Shown here piece after piece: positions 1 through 5,267 of a DNA stretch of 5,813 nt. Position 1 is the first letter of the stretch. Each line of letters starts with the position of its first letter. The stretch comes from Pseudomonadota bacterium (GTDB taxonomy: Bacteria > Bdellovibrionota > Bacteriovoracia > Bacteriovoracales > Bacteriovoracaceae), in NCBI GenBank assembly GCA_023432655.1, contig JAEYUK010000133.1:1-5813 (forward strand), written 5' to 3'. The notes under the pieces are model-generated. The model did not search any database and was not told the origin of the DNA. It saw only the letters and a list, made by a program, of their open reading frames with translations. The position numbers and the translations under genes are program-made.

Positions 1-305
1 GTGCCACTAAGCACGCGGTTAAGGCCTTCACGAGGGTTCTAAGAGAAGAGACCTGTGGAAAAAATATCAGGGTGATGCAGATTCCTCCTGGGATGGTAGA
101 TACGGAATTTAGTTCAGTTCGTTTTAAAGGGGATGAGTCGATGGCGAGTGCTGTTTATTCTCATATGACCCCCTTACATGGTGAGGATATTGCCCGCATG
201 ATGACTTTTATGTTGGAGCAGCCTCGGCATGTGGTGATTGATGAAATTATTACGATGCCCACCGATCAGGGTTCTCCTACAACTGTTTCAAGGAAAAGCG
301 TTTGA
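1..305 (+). CDS. YdfG-type short-chain dehydrogenase/reductase, 3' fragment
   Basis: Only the C-terminal ~100 residues are present; the gene starts upstream of the window. Reading codons from position 3, the fragment opens with ATKHAV. The K (9-11) is the lysine of the SDR catalytic YxxxK motif. The two bases before it fit a codon ending in GT, so the tyrosine lies just outside. There follow the PPGMVDTEF segment (the PG motif after strand 6) and VRFKGD, then a C-terminus ending in IDEIITMPTDQ. This closely resembles E. coli YdfG, which reads PGLVGGTEFSNVRFKGD and ends with NTLEMMPVTQ. YdfG enzymes are cytosolic NADP-dependent dehydrogenases that oxidise L-serine and other 3-hydroxy acids and can reduce malonic semialdehyde. 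Substrate here is inferred from family resemblance only. The TGA stop (303-305) overlaps the TTG start of the next gene by four bases, so it is probably the upstream member of an operon. An internal GTG or ATG near 72 is not a real start, because the SDR fold continues upstream. Confidence 0.88.
   Translation, partial: ATKHAVKAFTRVLREETCGKNIRVMQIPPGMVDTEFSSVRFKGDESMASAVYSHMTPLHGEDIARMMTFMLEQPRHVVIDEIITMPTDQGSPTTVSRKSV
291..304 (+). promoter_or_regulatory. Ribosome binding site and TTG start of the dihydroorotase gene
   Basis: AGGA at 291-294 sits seven bases before a TTG codon at 302-304. The TTG is embedded in TTGA, shared with the stop codon of the upstream dehydrogenase gene. The next in-frame ATG is about 55 codons in and would remove the first beta strands of the amidohydrolase fold, so TTG is the best start. 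The overlap suggests translational coupling. Confidence 0.75.
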
Positions 306-1570
306 AGACTCTTGAGGCCGTCATCGTTAATTCTAAAGAAATTAAACGGCAGCAAGTGAAGTTTGATGAAGAAAGTGGACTCATCACAGCTGTTGGTGAG
401 TTAGGCATTCCACACTCTGGGCTTGATTATTATTACGATGACGATTGTCTCTTGTTTTCCGGAATGGGGGATGTCCATATTCACGCCCGGGAAGACGTTT
501 CAGGTAAAAATAATTATAAAGAGGATTTTACATCCGCACGGGCAGCTCTTCATAACGGAGGGCTTTGTCACGCCGGTGATATGCCTAATAATCCCATTCC
601 ACCGGTGGATGATCGTTCCTACGAAGAGAAACTGAAACTCGCTTTAAAGGCCCAGGGAGAGTTTTGGACGTATGCCGGTATTGGCCCTCTTACAAGGCCT
701 TTAAGTTACCCTGTTCCTTACAAGGTCTATATGGGGCCTTCCATTGGAGAGTTATATTTTAAAGATTTATCTTCTCTGGAAAATGTCCTCACTCATTACA
801 AAAATCAAACAGTGAGTTTTCACTGTGAAGATCCAGTGATTCTAGAGGAGCATAAAACGGAAAGCCATCATCATGAAAGAAGACCTGCCAGGGCCGAAGT
901 TGTGGCCACCAGGGATGCCCTCATGCTGATTGAAAAGTTTGGTCTTCAGGGGAAACTCTGTCACTACAGTTCCGGTGAAGGTTTAAATCTCATTCGAGAG
1001 GCCAGAAAAAAAGGGCTTCAAGTTGAAATTGAAGTAACCCCTCAGCATCTCTATTACGGTATTGATGAGTTGGAGGAAAAAGATTACACCCGTCTTCAAA
1101 TGAATCCGCCGATTCGTTTAGCTCATGACCGGAAAGTTCTTTTAGAGGCCTTAAAAAATGGTGAGATTGATTATCTTGCTACTGATCACGCGCCTCACAC
1201 CCATGAAGAAAAATTAAAAGGTACTTCGGGACTCACTGGTCTTGATACGTTTGCTCCTTTTGTGACCTGGCTCTTAAAAGAAGGGGTAAGACCTGAGATC
1301 ATTGCTAAAATAACCGCTGAGAATCCCGGCAAATTTTTTAATAAGTTTCTTCCTTCCTGGAAGAAGATTTCTCCCGTTTTTGAGCGGATGGGAAAAGGTG
1401 TTGGTCAAACGGCGGAAGGGTATCGGGCCAATTTCACTGTGATTAATCTTAAGCGCCCTTGTACTGTGAGCGCTCAAAATTTAAAAACTAAAGTCGGACA
1501 CTCGCCTTTTCTTGGTGTAACTTTTCCCGGAAGTCTTGAGGCCTTGTTTATTGGAGGAAGAAAGTTATGA
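302..1570 (+). CDS. pyrC: Dihydroorotase (amidohydrolase superfamily)
   Basis: This 422-residue protein is probably dihydroorotase, the cytosolic zinc enzyme that interconverts N-carbamoyl-L-aspartate and (S)-dihydroorotate in de novo pyrimidine synthesis. All expected active-site motifs are visible. They are GDVHIHARED (56-65; metal ligands H59 and H61, substrate arginine R63) and MPNN (94-97). KVYMGPSIGEL (141-151) has K141 as the likely carbamylated bridging lysine. Further metal ligands are H174 in FHCED and H221 in CHYSS. EVTPQHL (244-250), MNPPIR (267-272) and TDHAPHT (294-300) follow, with D295 as catalytic aspartate and H299 as likely substrate contact. The C-terminal KVGHSPFLG matches the usual dihydroorotase tail. 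DHAPHT plus NPPIR favours dihydroorotase over dihydropyrimidinase or allantoinase. The length is normal and no key residue is missing, so it looks active rather than a PyrC-like aspartate-transcarbamoylase partner. It starts at TTG and its TGA overlaps the next ATG. No other pyr genes lie in the window. Confidence 0.87.
   Translation: MKTLEAVIVNSKEIKRQQVKFDEESGLITAVGELGIPHSGLDYYYDDDCLLFSGMGDVHIHAREDVSGKNNYKEDFTSARAALHNGGLCHAGDMPNNPIPPVDDRSYEEKLKLALKAQGEFWTYAGIGPLTRPLSYPVPYKVYMGPSIGELYFKDLSSLENVLTHYKNQTVSFHCEDPVILEEHKTESHHHERRPARAEVVATRDALMLIEKFGLQGKLCHYSSGEGLNLIREARKKGLQVEIEVTPQHLYYGIDELEEKDYTRLQMNPPIRLAHDRKVLLEALKNGEIDYLATDHAPHTHEEKLKGTSGLTGLDTFAPFVTWLLKEGVRPEIIAKITAENPGKFFNKFLPSWKKISPVFERMGKGVGQTAEGYRANFTVINLKRPCTVSAQNLKTKVGHSPFLGVTFPGSLEALFIGGRKL
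1553..1569 (+). promoter_or_regulatory. Ribosome binding site and start of the EEP gene
   Basis: GGAGG at 1553-1557 lies within the last codons of the dihydroorotase gene, nine bases before ATG 1567-1569. The ATG shares ATGA with the dihydroorotase stop. A second ATG two codons later has poorer spacing (15 bases). The arrangement predicts termination-reinitiation coupling. Confidence 0.65.
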
Positions 1571-2619
1571 AGATGTTGTTGATTACAACTCTCATTCTAG
1601 TAGCAGGTATCATCGGGCTTTTATCGTGGGCTTCCTATCCGTGGAGTCTGGGGAAATCGGTACAAATTCGGCCTATCATTGATGTTGAGCCTCAGGATAT
1701 GCTTGATGTTGAAGAGCACCCGTCTGTGATTAAGCTTCTGACTTTTAACCTTGGTTTCGTCTATGGAGAGGGTTCTGAGGGGCCGGGCTATGAAACTAAA
1801 GACAAGGACTATTTCATTAAGCGCCTGGATGTGCTTTCAGAAGAGCTAAAAAATTGGGGCGCCGATATCGTTTTCCTTCAGGAGATAGATTTTTCTTCTT
1901 CCCGTTCGGCTTCTATTAACCAGGCCGAATATCTGGCCAAGCGGGCTGGTTACCCTTATGTGGCCGAAGCTGTTTCCTGGGATGCTAATTACATTCCTTT
2001 TCCCTACTGGCCGCTGAATCGGAATTTTGGACGAATGCTCTCAGGGGGAGCGATTCTCAGCCGTTATCCATTGACCAATCACGAAGTGACTCTTTTAGAT
2101 AAACCGTCTTCTTCACCTTGGTGGTATAACTTATTTTACCTTCATCGTTACTTTCAGAAAGTTTCGGTCGCAATTGGGAATAAGAAGTTCAGCGTCTTGA
2201 ATCTTCACCTGGAAGCTTTTGATAAAGAAAACCGCATGAACCAAATTAAAGAATTAGTGCAAAAAATAAAAACTGAGAACATTGATTTTGTGGCGGGGGA
2301 TTTTAATATGCTTCCCACCAGTGCGGTTAAGCGTTCTAAGTTTTTTAATGACGATGATTACGAAAATGATCAGAGTTTTGAGCTCATGCTGGAGTCAGGG
2401 CTTCTGGAAGTCGTTCCGGAGGAAATTTACGTGAAGGATGAGTCGCTCTTCTTTACTTTCCCGGCCTGGGCACCGGACCGAAGACTCGACTATATTTTTT
2501 ACAAAACGGGCCTTAAAATGATGAAGGCCGAAGTTTTACCTCAGGCCTTCTCGGATCATTTGCCCCTTAGGGCAAGTTTTCAAATTGATAGTCCGCGAAT
2601 TAATCCATATTCACAATAA
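1567..2619 (+). CDS. Endonuclease/exonuclease/phosphatase (EEP) family hydrolase with N-terminal membrane anchor or signal
   Basis: This 350-residue protein has a hydrophobic N-terminus (about residues 4-22) that is either a signal peptide or an uncleaved membrane anchor, so the catalytic domain probably lies outside the cytoplasm. The rest is a DNase I/sphingomyelinase-like EEP fold with its metal-dependent motifs in order. These are LLTFNLG (N61), FLQEID (catalytic metal-binding E106), GGAILSRYP (160-168), NLHLEAF (H214), GDFN (D245, N247), RLDYIF (D308) and the terminal SDH (D330, H331). The active site is therefore complete. Members of this superfamily cleave phosphodiesters or phosphomonoesters in nucleic acids, phospholipids or inositol phosphates; the substrate cannot be named here. 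Aromatic-rich insertions at about 138-153 and 184-196 (PYWPL, SPWWYNLFYLHRYF) could contact membrane or lipid; that is inference. It is the last gene of the + strand cluster, and its final 20 bases overlap the oppositely oriented transglycosylase gene. Confidence 0.83.
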   Translation: MKMLLITTLILVAGIIGLLSWASYPWSLGKSVQIRPIIDVEPQDMLDVEEHPSVIKLLTFNLGFVYGEGSEGPGYETKDKDYFIKRLDVLSEELKNWGADIVFLQEIDFSSSRSASINQAEYLAKRAGYPYVAEAVSWDANYIPFPYWPLNRNFGRMLSGGAILSRYPLTNHEVTLLDKPSSSPWWYNLFYLHRYFQKVSVAIGNKKFSVLNLHLEAFDKENRMNQIKELVQKIKTENIDFVAGDFNMLPTSAVKRSKFFNDDDYENDQSFELMLESGLLEVVPEEIYVKDESLFFTFPAWAPDRRLDYIFYKTGLKMMKAEVLPQAFSDHLPLRASFQIDSPRINPYSQ

Positions 2620-4285
2620 GTTTCTGACCAGGGTAGATGGTACCGGCCTTAAGAGAATTCATCTTAATTAGGGCCTCCATATCCTGGTTAAACTTACGGG
2701 CAACCTTAGTCAGGTGATCACCTTTTTTAACTGTGTAGATACCTTTCTTGGTGTCTGGTAAAACAATCTTTTGTCCCACCATGATGTGGCCTCTTTTAAG
2801 ATTATTGGCCTTTTTGATTTTAGTGAGATTGAGATCAAAAACTTTGGCAATATTTGTTAAGTTATCACCAGGCTTAACTTTGTAAACGATAGGTTTGTTG
2901 GTCACTTTTACTTTAGGTTGTGTTTTGGCCTTTGCAATCGTTCGGACTGGAGTTGATTCATTTGTGTCATTAATCTTCAAAGTTTGGCCAATTTTCACTC
3001 GAGTTCTCCAGGTCTTTAACCCGTTTAGTACCGCTAGTTCACCAGGCTTGACATCAAACTTACGAGCAATAGATACCAGAGTGTCTCCGCGCTTAACTTT
3101 GTAGGTGTCCACTTTAGTTTCTACTTTCGTCTCAACTTGAGCGGTACGACGATTTCTTTCCTTTCTCATTTCGTTAGACGGATTAACTGAAGCGACAGCA
3201 GATGAGGCTTTGGAAGACTCTAGGTTCTCCAAGCGGTAAGCGTATTGGGATTTTGGAACACGGAGATAGTAGGTCCCGGCCAGAGCTCTTGGAGTGGATG
3301 CTCTTTTAAGTTCCGGATTAAGCTTCATTAAATGTTCCTGAGAAATATTCAAGCGCTTAGCAATAGTAGAAAGGGGGACATTCTTTTTAATCGGCTTAAG
3401 CTCTGTTAAATCAAAAAACTTATGTTTTTTATTTGGAATTTCGAAACCATATTTCTTGGCATTATTCATCACGTGCATTGCTGCCAGAACTTTTGGAACG
3501 TAGTTAATTGTTTCAGAAGGTAATTGTTTATTACGAGACATCTCATAGAAGTCCCGGGTTCCGTGTTTCATGATACGTCTGATAATTCCGTATTCACCGG
3601 CATTGTAGGCAGCGAGAGCGAGCTCCCAGCTAGAAAAAACGTTATGGAGATCTTTAAAGTACATCGCCGCAGCTTTAGTGGCCTTAAAGAGATCACGGCG
3701 CTCATCTAGTTCAGAAGTAACTCTGAGTCCGTATCTTGTTCCTGTGCCTTTAATAAACTGCCAAGGGCCCACGGCCGAAGCGTGAGATTTAGCTCCGAGG
3801 TAGTAACCAGATTCAATTAGTCCTACGAAATAAAGTTCTTTAGGTAGGCCATGTTCTTGAAGAATTTTTTCAATGTGATGTCTGTATTCCTCACCATTAT
3901 TAATGAAGCGCTGGAATCGATCGCGATTTTTTTTCGTAAAATACTCAACCCAAAACTGCATACGTTTGGTGTTTTTTTTCATCAGGAAATTTCGGGAATA
4001 GGGAATGTTGTCACCCTCTGATTCCGGAAGTTCCACATCGATTTCATTTCCGCCAACTTCTTTTTTAATGGAGTGGTCATCAGCATCAGCTTCGGCCATC
4101 TCATGCAAGTATTCACCAGAAGTGTGAGTCTTTTCGAAAAGATCTTCATCATCGACTTGCACTGACTCCATGAGTTTACCCATGTCTTTAGAAGGCGGGT
4201 GATTCATTTGTTTTTTCATTTGGGAGCAACTAGTAAAAAGCAGTGCGGAAAGCGATAACGCAGTTAGAACTGATATTTTCTTCAT
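2600..4285 (-). CDS. mltD: MltD-like membrane-bound lytic murein transglycosylase with LysM repeats (lipoprotein)
   Basis: The product cleaves the MurNAc-GlcNAc bond of peptidoglycan in the periplasm, leaving 1,6-anhydro-MurNAc ends. I chose the ATG at 4285 (561 residues). It has AGAGGA five bases upstream and begins directly with a lipoprotein signal (MKKISVLTAL..., LLFTSC, acylated C20). An upstream ATG at 4306 would add seven residues and has a poor ribosome site. After a polar, acidic linker (21-95) comes the family 1 SLT domain. Its motifs are GLIESGY with catalytic E158, SHASAVGPWQF (167-177), AAYNAG (225-230) and NYVPKVLAA (261-269). A weak LysM-like segment (about 302-344) follows, as in MltD. 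Three clear LysM repeats start at YKVKRGD (395), YKVKPGD (468) and YTVKKGD (517) and bind glycan. The linker before the first contains a short ETKV tandem (385-392). Two A8 runs lie in the coding strand (3972-3979, 3927-3934). The gene converges on the EEP gene and diverges from the protease gene. Confidence 0.9.
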   Translation of the reverse strand: MKKISVLTALSLSALLFTSCSQMKKQMNHPPSKDMGKLMESVQVDDEDLFEKTHTSGEYLHEMAEADADDHSIKKEVGGNEIDVELPESEGDNIPYSRNFLMKKNTKRMQFWVEYFTKKNRDRFQRFINNGEEYRHHIEKILQEHGLPKELYFVGLIESGYYLGAKSHASAVGPWQFIKGTGTRYGLRVTSELDERRDLFKATKAAAMYFKDLHNVFSSWELALAAYNAGEYGIIRRIMKHGTRDFYEMSRNKQLPSETINYVPKVLAAMHVMNNAKKYGFEIPNKKHKFFDLTELKPIKKNVPLSTIAKRLNISQEHLMKLNPELKRASTPRALAGTYYLRVPKSQYAYRLENLESSKASSAVASVNPSNEMRKERNRRTAQVETKVETKVDTYKVKRGDTLVSIARKFDVKPGELAVLNGLKTWRTRVKIGQTLKINDTNESTPVRTIAKAKTQPKVKVTNKPIVYKVKPGDNLTNIAKVFDLNLTKIKKANNLKRGHIMVGQKIVLPDTKKGIYTVKKGDHLTKVARKFNQDMEALIKMNSLKAGTIYPGQKLIVNMD

Positions 4286-4290
4286 GAAAA

Positions 4291-4296
4291 TCCTCT
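4291..4296 (-). promoter_or_regulatory. Ribosome binding site of the transglycosylase gene
   Basis: On the minus strand this reads AGAGGA, five bases before the ATG at 4285. This decides the start in favour of 4285 over the in-frame ATG at 4306, whose upstream sequence (ACAAGAA) is a poor match and whose leader would be only about nine bases from the predicted transcription start. Confidence 0.7.
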
Positions 4297-4321
4297 GATT
4301 AGACATTTCTTGTCAGAATTT

Positions 4322-4349
4322 ATTCTAACATTGACTAATCTCAATGCAA
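4322..4349 (-). promoter_or_regulatory. Candidate promoter of the transglycosylase gene (extended -10)
   Basis: On the minus strand, TTGCAT (4349-4344) is separated by 16 bases from TAGAAT (4327-4322). TAGAAT matches the sigma-70 -10 consensus at five of six positions and is preceded by TGT, giving an extended -10 (TGnTAGAAT). The -35 is weak (three of six), which is typical when an extended -10 is present. Transcription would start near 4315, giving a leader of about 30 bases to the ATG at 4285. Predicted by eye only. Confidence 0.5.
4329..4346. promoter_or_regulatory. Inverted repeat, possible operator
   Basis: CATTGA (4329-4334) and TCAATG (4341-4346) are perfect reverse complements separated by six bases. 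The 18-bp dyad fills the spacer of the candidate transglycosylase promoter, a classic repressor or MerR-type position. Arms are only six bases and AT-rich, so chance is possible. No regulator gene is adjacent. Confidence 0.3.
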
Positions 4350-4357
4350 GAATTCTT
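4348..4357. repeat. Perfect 10-bp palindrome between divergent promoters
   Basis: AAGAATTCTT reads the same on both strands. It overlaps the -35 candidates of both divergent promoters (4344-4349 and 4356-4361), so a protein bound here could affect both genes. It may be accidental. Confidence 0.3.
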
Positions 4358-4391
4358 AACAGGCAAATCTAACCCTCCTATACTGACCCCC
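4356..4391 (+). promoter_or_regulatory. Strong candidate promoter giving a leaderless mRNA for the protease gene
   Basis: TTAACA (4356-4361), a 17-base spacer and TATACT (4379-4384) each match the sigma-70 consensus at five of six positions. The seven-base discriminator GACCCCC leads straight to A4392, a purine at the expected +1, which is also the first base of an in-frame ATG. No Shine-Dalgarno sequence precedes that ATG, so the transcript is predicted to be leaderless. Confidence 0.6.
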
Positions 4392-4886
4392 ATGTTGGAA
4401 ACGGATGAACATTCACCCCGGCTTATTGGATTTAGAGAATGGGTCTCGCTCCCGGACCTGAATCTTCCAGCGATTAAGGCCAAAGTAGATACTGGAGCAA
4501 AAACCTCAAGTCTTCACGCTTATGATATCGAGGTTATGGATAAGGGTGGGAAAAGCTACGTCCATTTTAAAGTCCATCCCTTGCAACATGATTTCAGTGT
4601 GGTGATTAAATGCCGGGCCCTCTTAGTTGACCAAAGAGAGGTAACTGATTCCGGGGGCCACAAAGAGACCCGCTATGTGATTCAGACCACGATGGTTTTA
4701 AGCGGACTAAAAAAACAAATTGAACTCACTTTAACTAATCGGCAGGAAATGAAGTTTCGCATGCTGATAGGGCGTGGGGCCTTAAGGCACTATCACATTG
4801 ACCCCATATCATCTTATTTGGCCGGGAAAACGATTAAACAGAAGCGGTTTTTAAGAGAGCTTAGAGAGAAGATGAGGAAGCTTTAG
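4392..4886 (+). CDS. Retropepsin-like 'ATP-dependent zinc protease' family protein (COG4067/PF05618)
   Basis: The protein has 164 residues from ATG 4392. An in-frame ATG at 4344 would add 16 residues, but it lies upstream of the best promoter and has no ribosome site. The sequence shows the family signature. The N-terminus reads RLIGFREWVSLPDL, followed by IKAKVDTGAKTSSLHA (about 28-43), in which DTGA is the retropepsin-type aspartic protease motif (D33). Near the C-terminus, MLIGRGALR corresponds to the hydrophobic-Gly-Arg flap partner strand. The family name 'ATP-dependent zinc protease' is historical; the fold is that of a single-domain aspartic protease expected to act as a dimer. Some relatives are encoded next to RimK-type glutamate ligases and trim poly-glutamate tails, but no ligase gene is present in this window, so the substrate is unknown. 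There is no signal peptide, so it is probably cytosolic. The basic C-terminus (KQKRFLRELREKMRKL) overlaps the convergent dehydratase gene by 26 bp. Confidence 0.82.
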   Translation: MLETDEHSPRLIGFREWVSLPDLNLPAIKAKVDTGAKTSSLHAYDIEVMDKGGKSYVHFKVHPLQHDFSVVIKCRALLVDQREVTDSGGHKETRYVIQTTMVLSGLKKQIELTLTNRQEMKFRMLIGRGALRHYHIDPISSYLAGKTIKQKRFLRELREKMRKL

Positions 4887-5214
4887 CATAGGCCTCATCA
4901 ATCTTCGCCGCCAGAATAAAATCATTCTCATGAAGATTATTATTAGCGTGAGTCCAGATTTCAATATCGCAGTGACCCCAACCCAGATGAATTTCTGGAT
5001 GATGCTTTTCTTCTTCAGCAATCCTTCCCACTTCATTGGTAAATTCCAGGGCCTTTTTAAAATTTTTAAATTTAATTTTTCTCATGATGCGACTGCCATC
5101 ATGAGTGAGAGACCAGTCAGAGGATAGAGTGGAGAGGAGTCTTTCTTTCTCTTCTTGAGGAAGCGGCGGCACATAGCTATGGCAAGGGACACACTTTTTG
5201 TCTTTTAGATCCAT
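4861..5214 (-). CDS. phhB: Pterin-4a-carbinolamine dehydratase
   Basis: This 117-residue cytosolic enzyme dehydrates 4a-hydroxytetrahydropterin to quinonoid dihydropterin, recycling the cofactor of aromatic amino acid hydroxylases. The start at 5214 is favoured because AGGAG lies upstream of it, separated by seven A residues. A longer frame beginning at 5298 would run through the divergent GGT gene and adds a non-conserved basic stretch. The N-terminus carries CVPC (8-11) and VPPL, then W34. FKNFKKALEFTNEVGRIAEE leads to the catalytic EKHHPEI (69-75; H71, H72), LGWG, IWTHA (H88), and the C-terminal HENDFILAAKID (95-106). These match the bacterial PCD family well, including the extended N-terminus with the CxxC pair. 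No phenylalanine hydroxylase gene is in the window; related dehydratases have also been linked to molybdopterin metabolism or regulation, so the partner is uncertain. Its 3' end overlaps the protease gene. Confidence 0.9.
   Translation of the reverse strand: MDLKDKKCVPCHSYVPPLPQEEKERLLSTLSSDWSLTHDGSRIMRKIKFKNFKKALEFTNEVGRIAEEEKHHPEIHLGWGHCDIEIWTHANNNLHENDFILAAKIDEAYAKASSSSL
4871..4899. terminator. Weak inverted repeat at convergent gene ends, possible bidirectional terminator
   Basis: GATGAGG (4871-4877) and CCTCATC (4893-4899) are reverse complements around a 15-base loop. They span the stop codon of the protease gene, close to the stop of the dehydratase gene. There is no T-run downstream on the + strand and only a pyrimidine-rich stretch (TTCTCTCT) on the - strand, so intrinsic termination would be inefficient. 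Confidence 0.22.
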
Positions 5215-5226
5215 TTTTTTTCTCCT
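5214..5226 (-). promoter_or_regulatory. Ribosome binding site with poly-A spacer for the dehydratase gene
   Basis: On the minus strand this reads AGGAG followed by eight A residues, the last of which is the A of the ATG at 5214. The spacing is seven bases, close to ideal. It fixes the start at 5214. Confidence 0.75.
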
Positions 5227-5238
5227 AGACTTTAATTT

Positions 5239-5267
5239 AGTATCCATTAAAACCGCGGAGTCGTAAA
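5239..5267 (-). promoter_or_regulatory. Candidate promoter of the dehydratase gene in the 52-bp divergent spacer
   Basis: On the minus strand TTTACG (5267-5262), 17 bases, then GATACT (5244-5239) each match the sigma-70 consensus at four of six positions. Transcription would begin near 5232, just ahead of the AGGAG. For the divergent GGT gene only a -10-like TTTAAT (5231-5236) is visible, with no good -35. An inverted repeat, TTTAAT (5231-5236) and ATTAAA (5246-5251), overlaps both. Confidence 0.33.
5257..5260 (+). promoter_or_regulatory. Ribosome binding site of the gamma-glutamyltransferase gene
   Basis: GGAG sits six bases before ATG 5267. An in-frame TAA immediately precedes that ATG (5264-5266), so no longer start is possible. 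Confidence 0.65.

Noticed and set aside
302..1570. Dihydropyrimidinase/hydantoinase instead of dihydroorotase
   Set aside because: The TDHAPHT and MNPPIR motifs, R63 after HxH, and the KVGHSPFLG tail fit dihydroorotase better.
3115..3150. ETKVETKV tandem in the transglycosylase linker as a genetic repeat element
   Set aside because: There are only two degenerate 12-bp units in a low-complexity linker, not a meaningful repeat array.
2895..3709. Short + strand open frames (2895-3104, 3524-3709) opposite the transglycosylase
   Set aside because: They lie antisense to conserved SLT and LysM coding sequence, have no ribosome site or family similarity, and are therefore shadows.
4286..4306. Upstream ATG (4306) as the transglycosylase start
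   Set aside because: It adds MSNQRIF before a standard lipoprotein signal and lacks a good ribosome site, while AGAGGA is positioned for the ATG at 4285.
4331..4359. Alternative + strand promoter TTGACT-N17-TCTTAA
   Set aside because: The -35 is good, but the -10 matches only three of six positions. TTAACA-N17-TATACT downstream is clearly better.
4344..4391. Longer N-terminus of the protease starting at ATG 4344
   Set aside because: There is no ribosome site, the extra residues (QEFLTGKSNPPILTP) do not look like family sequence, and the segment contains the best promoter of the gene.
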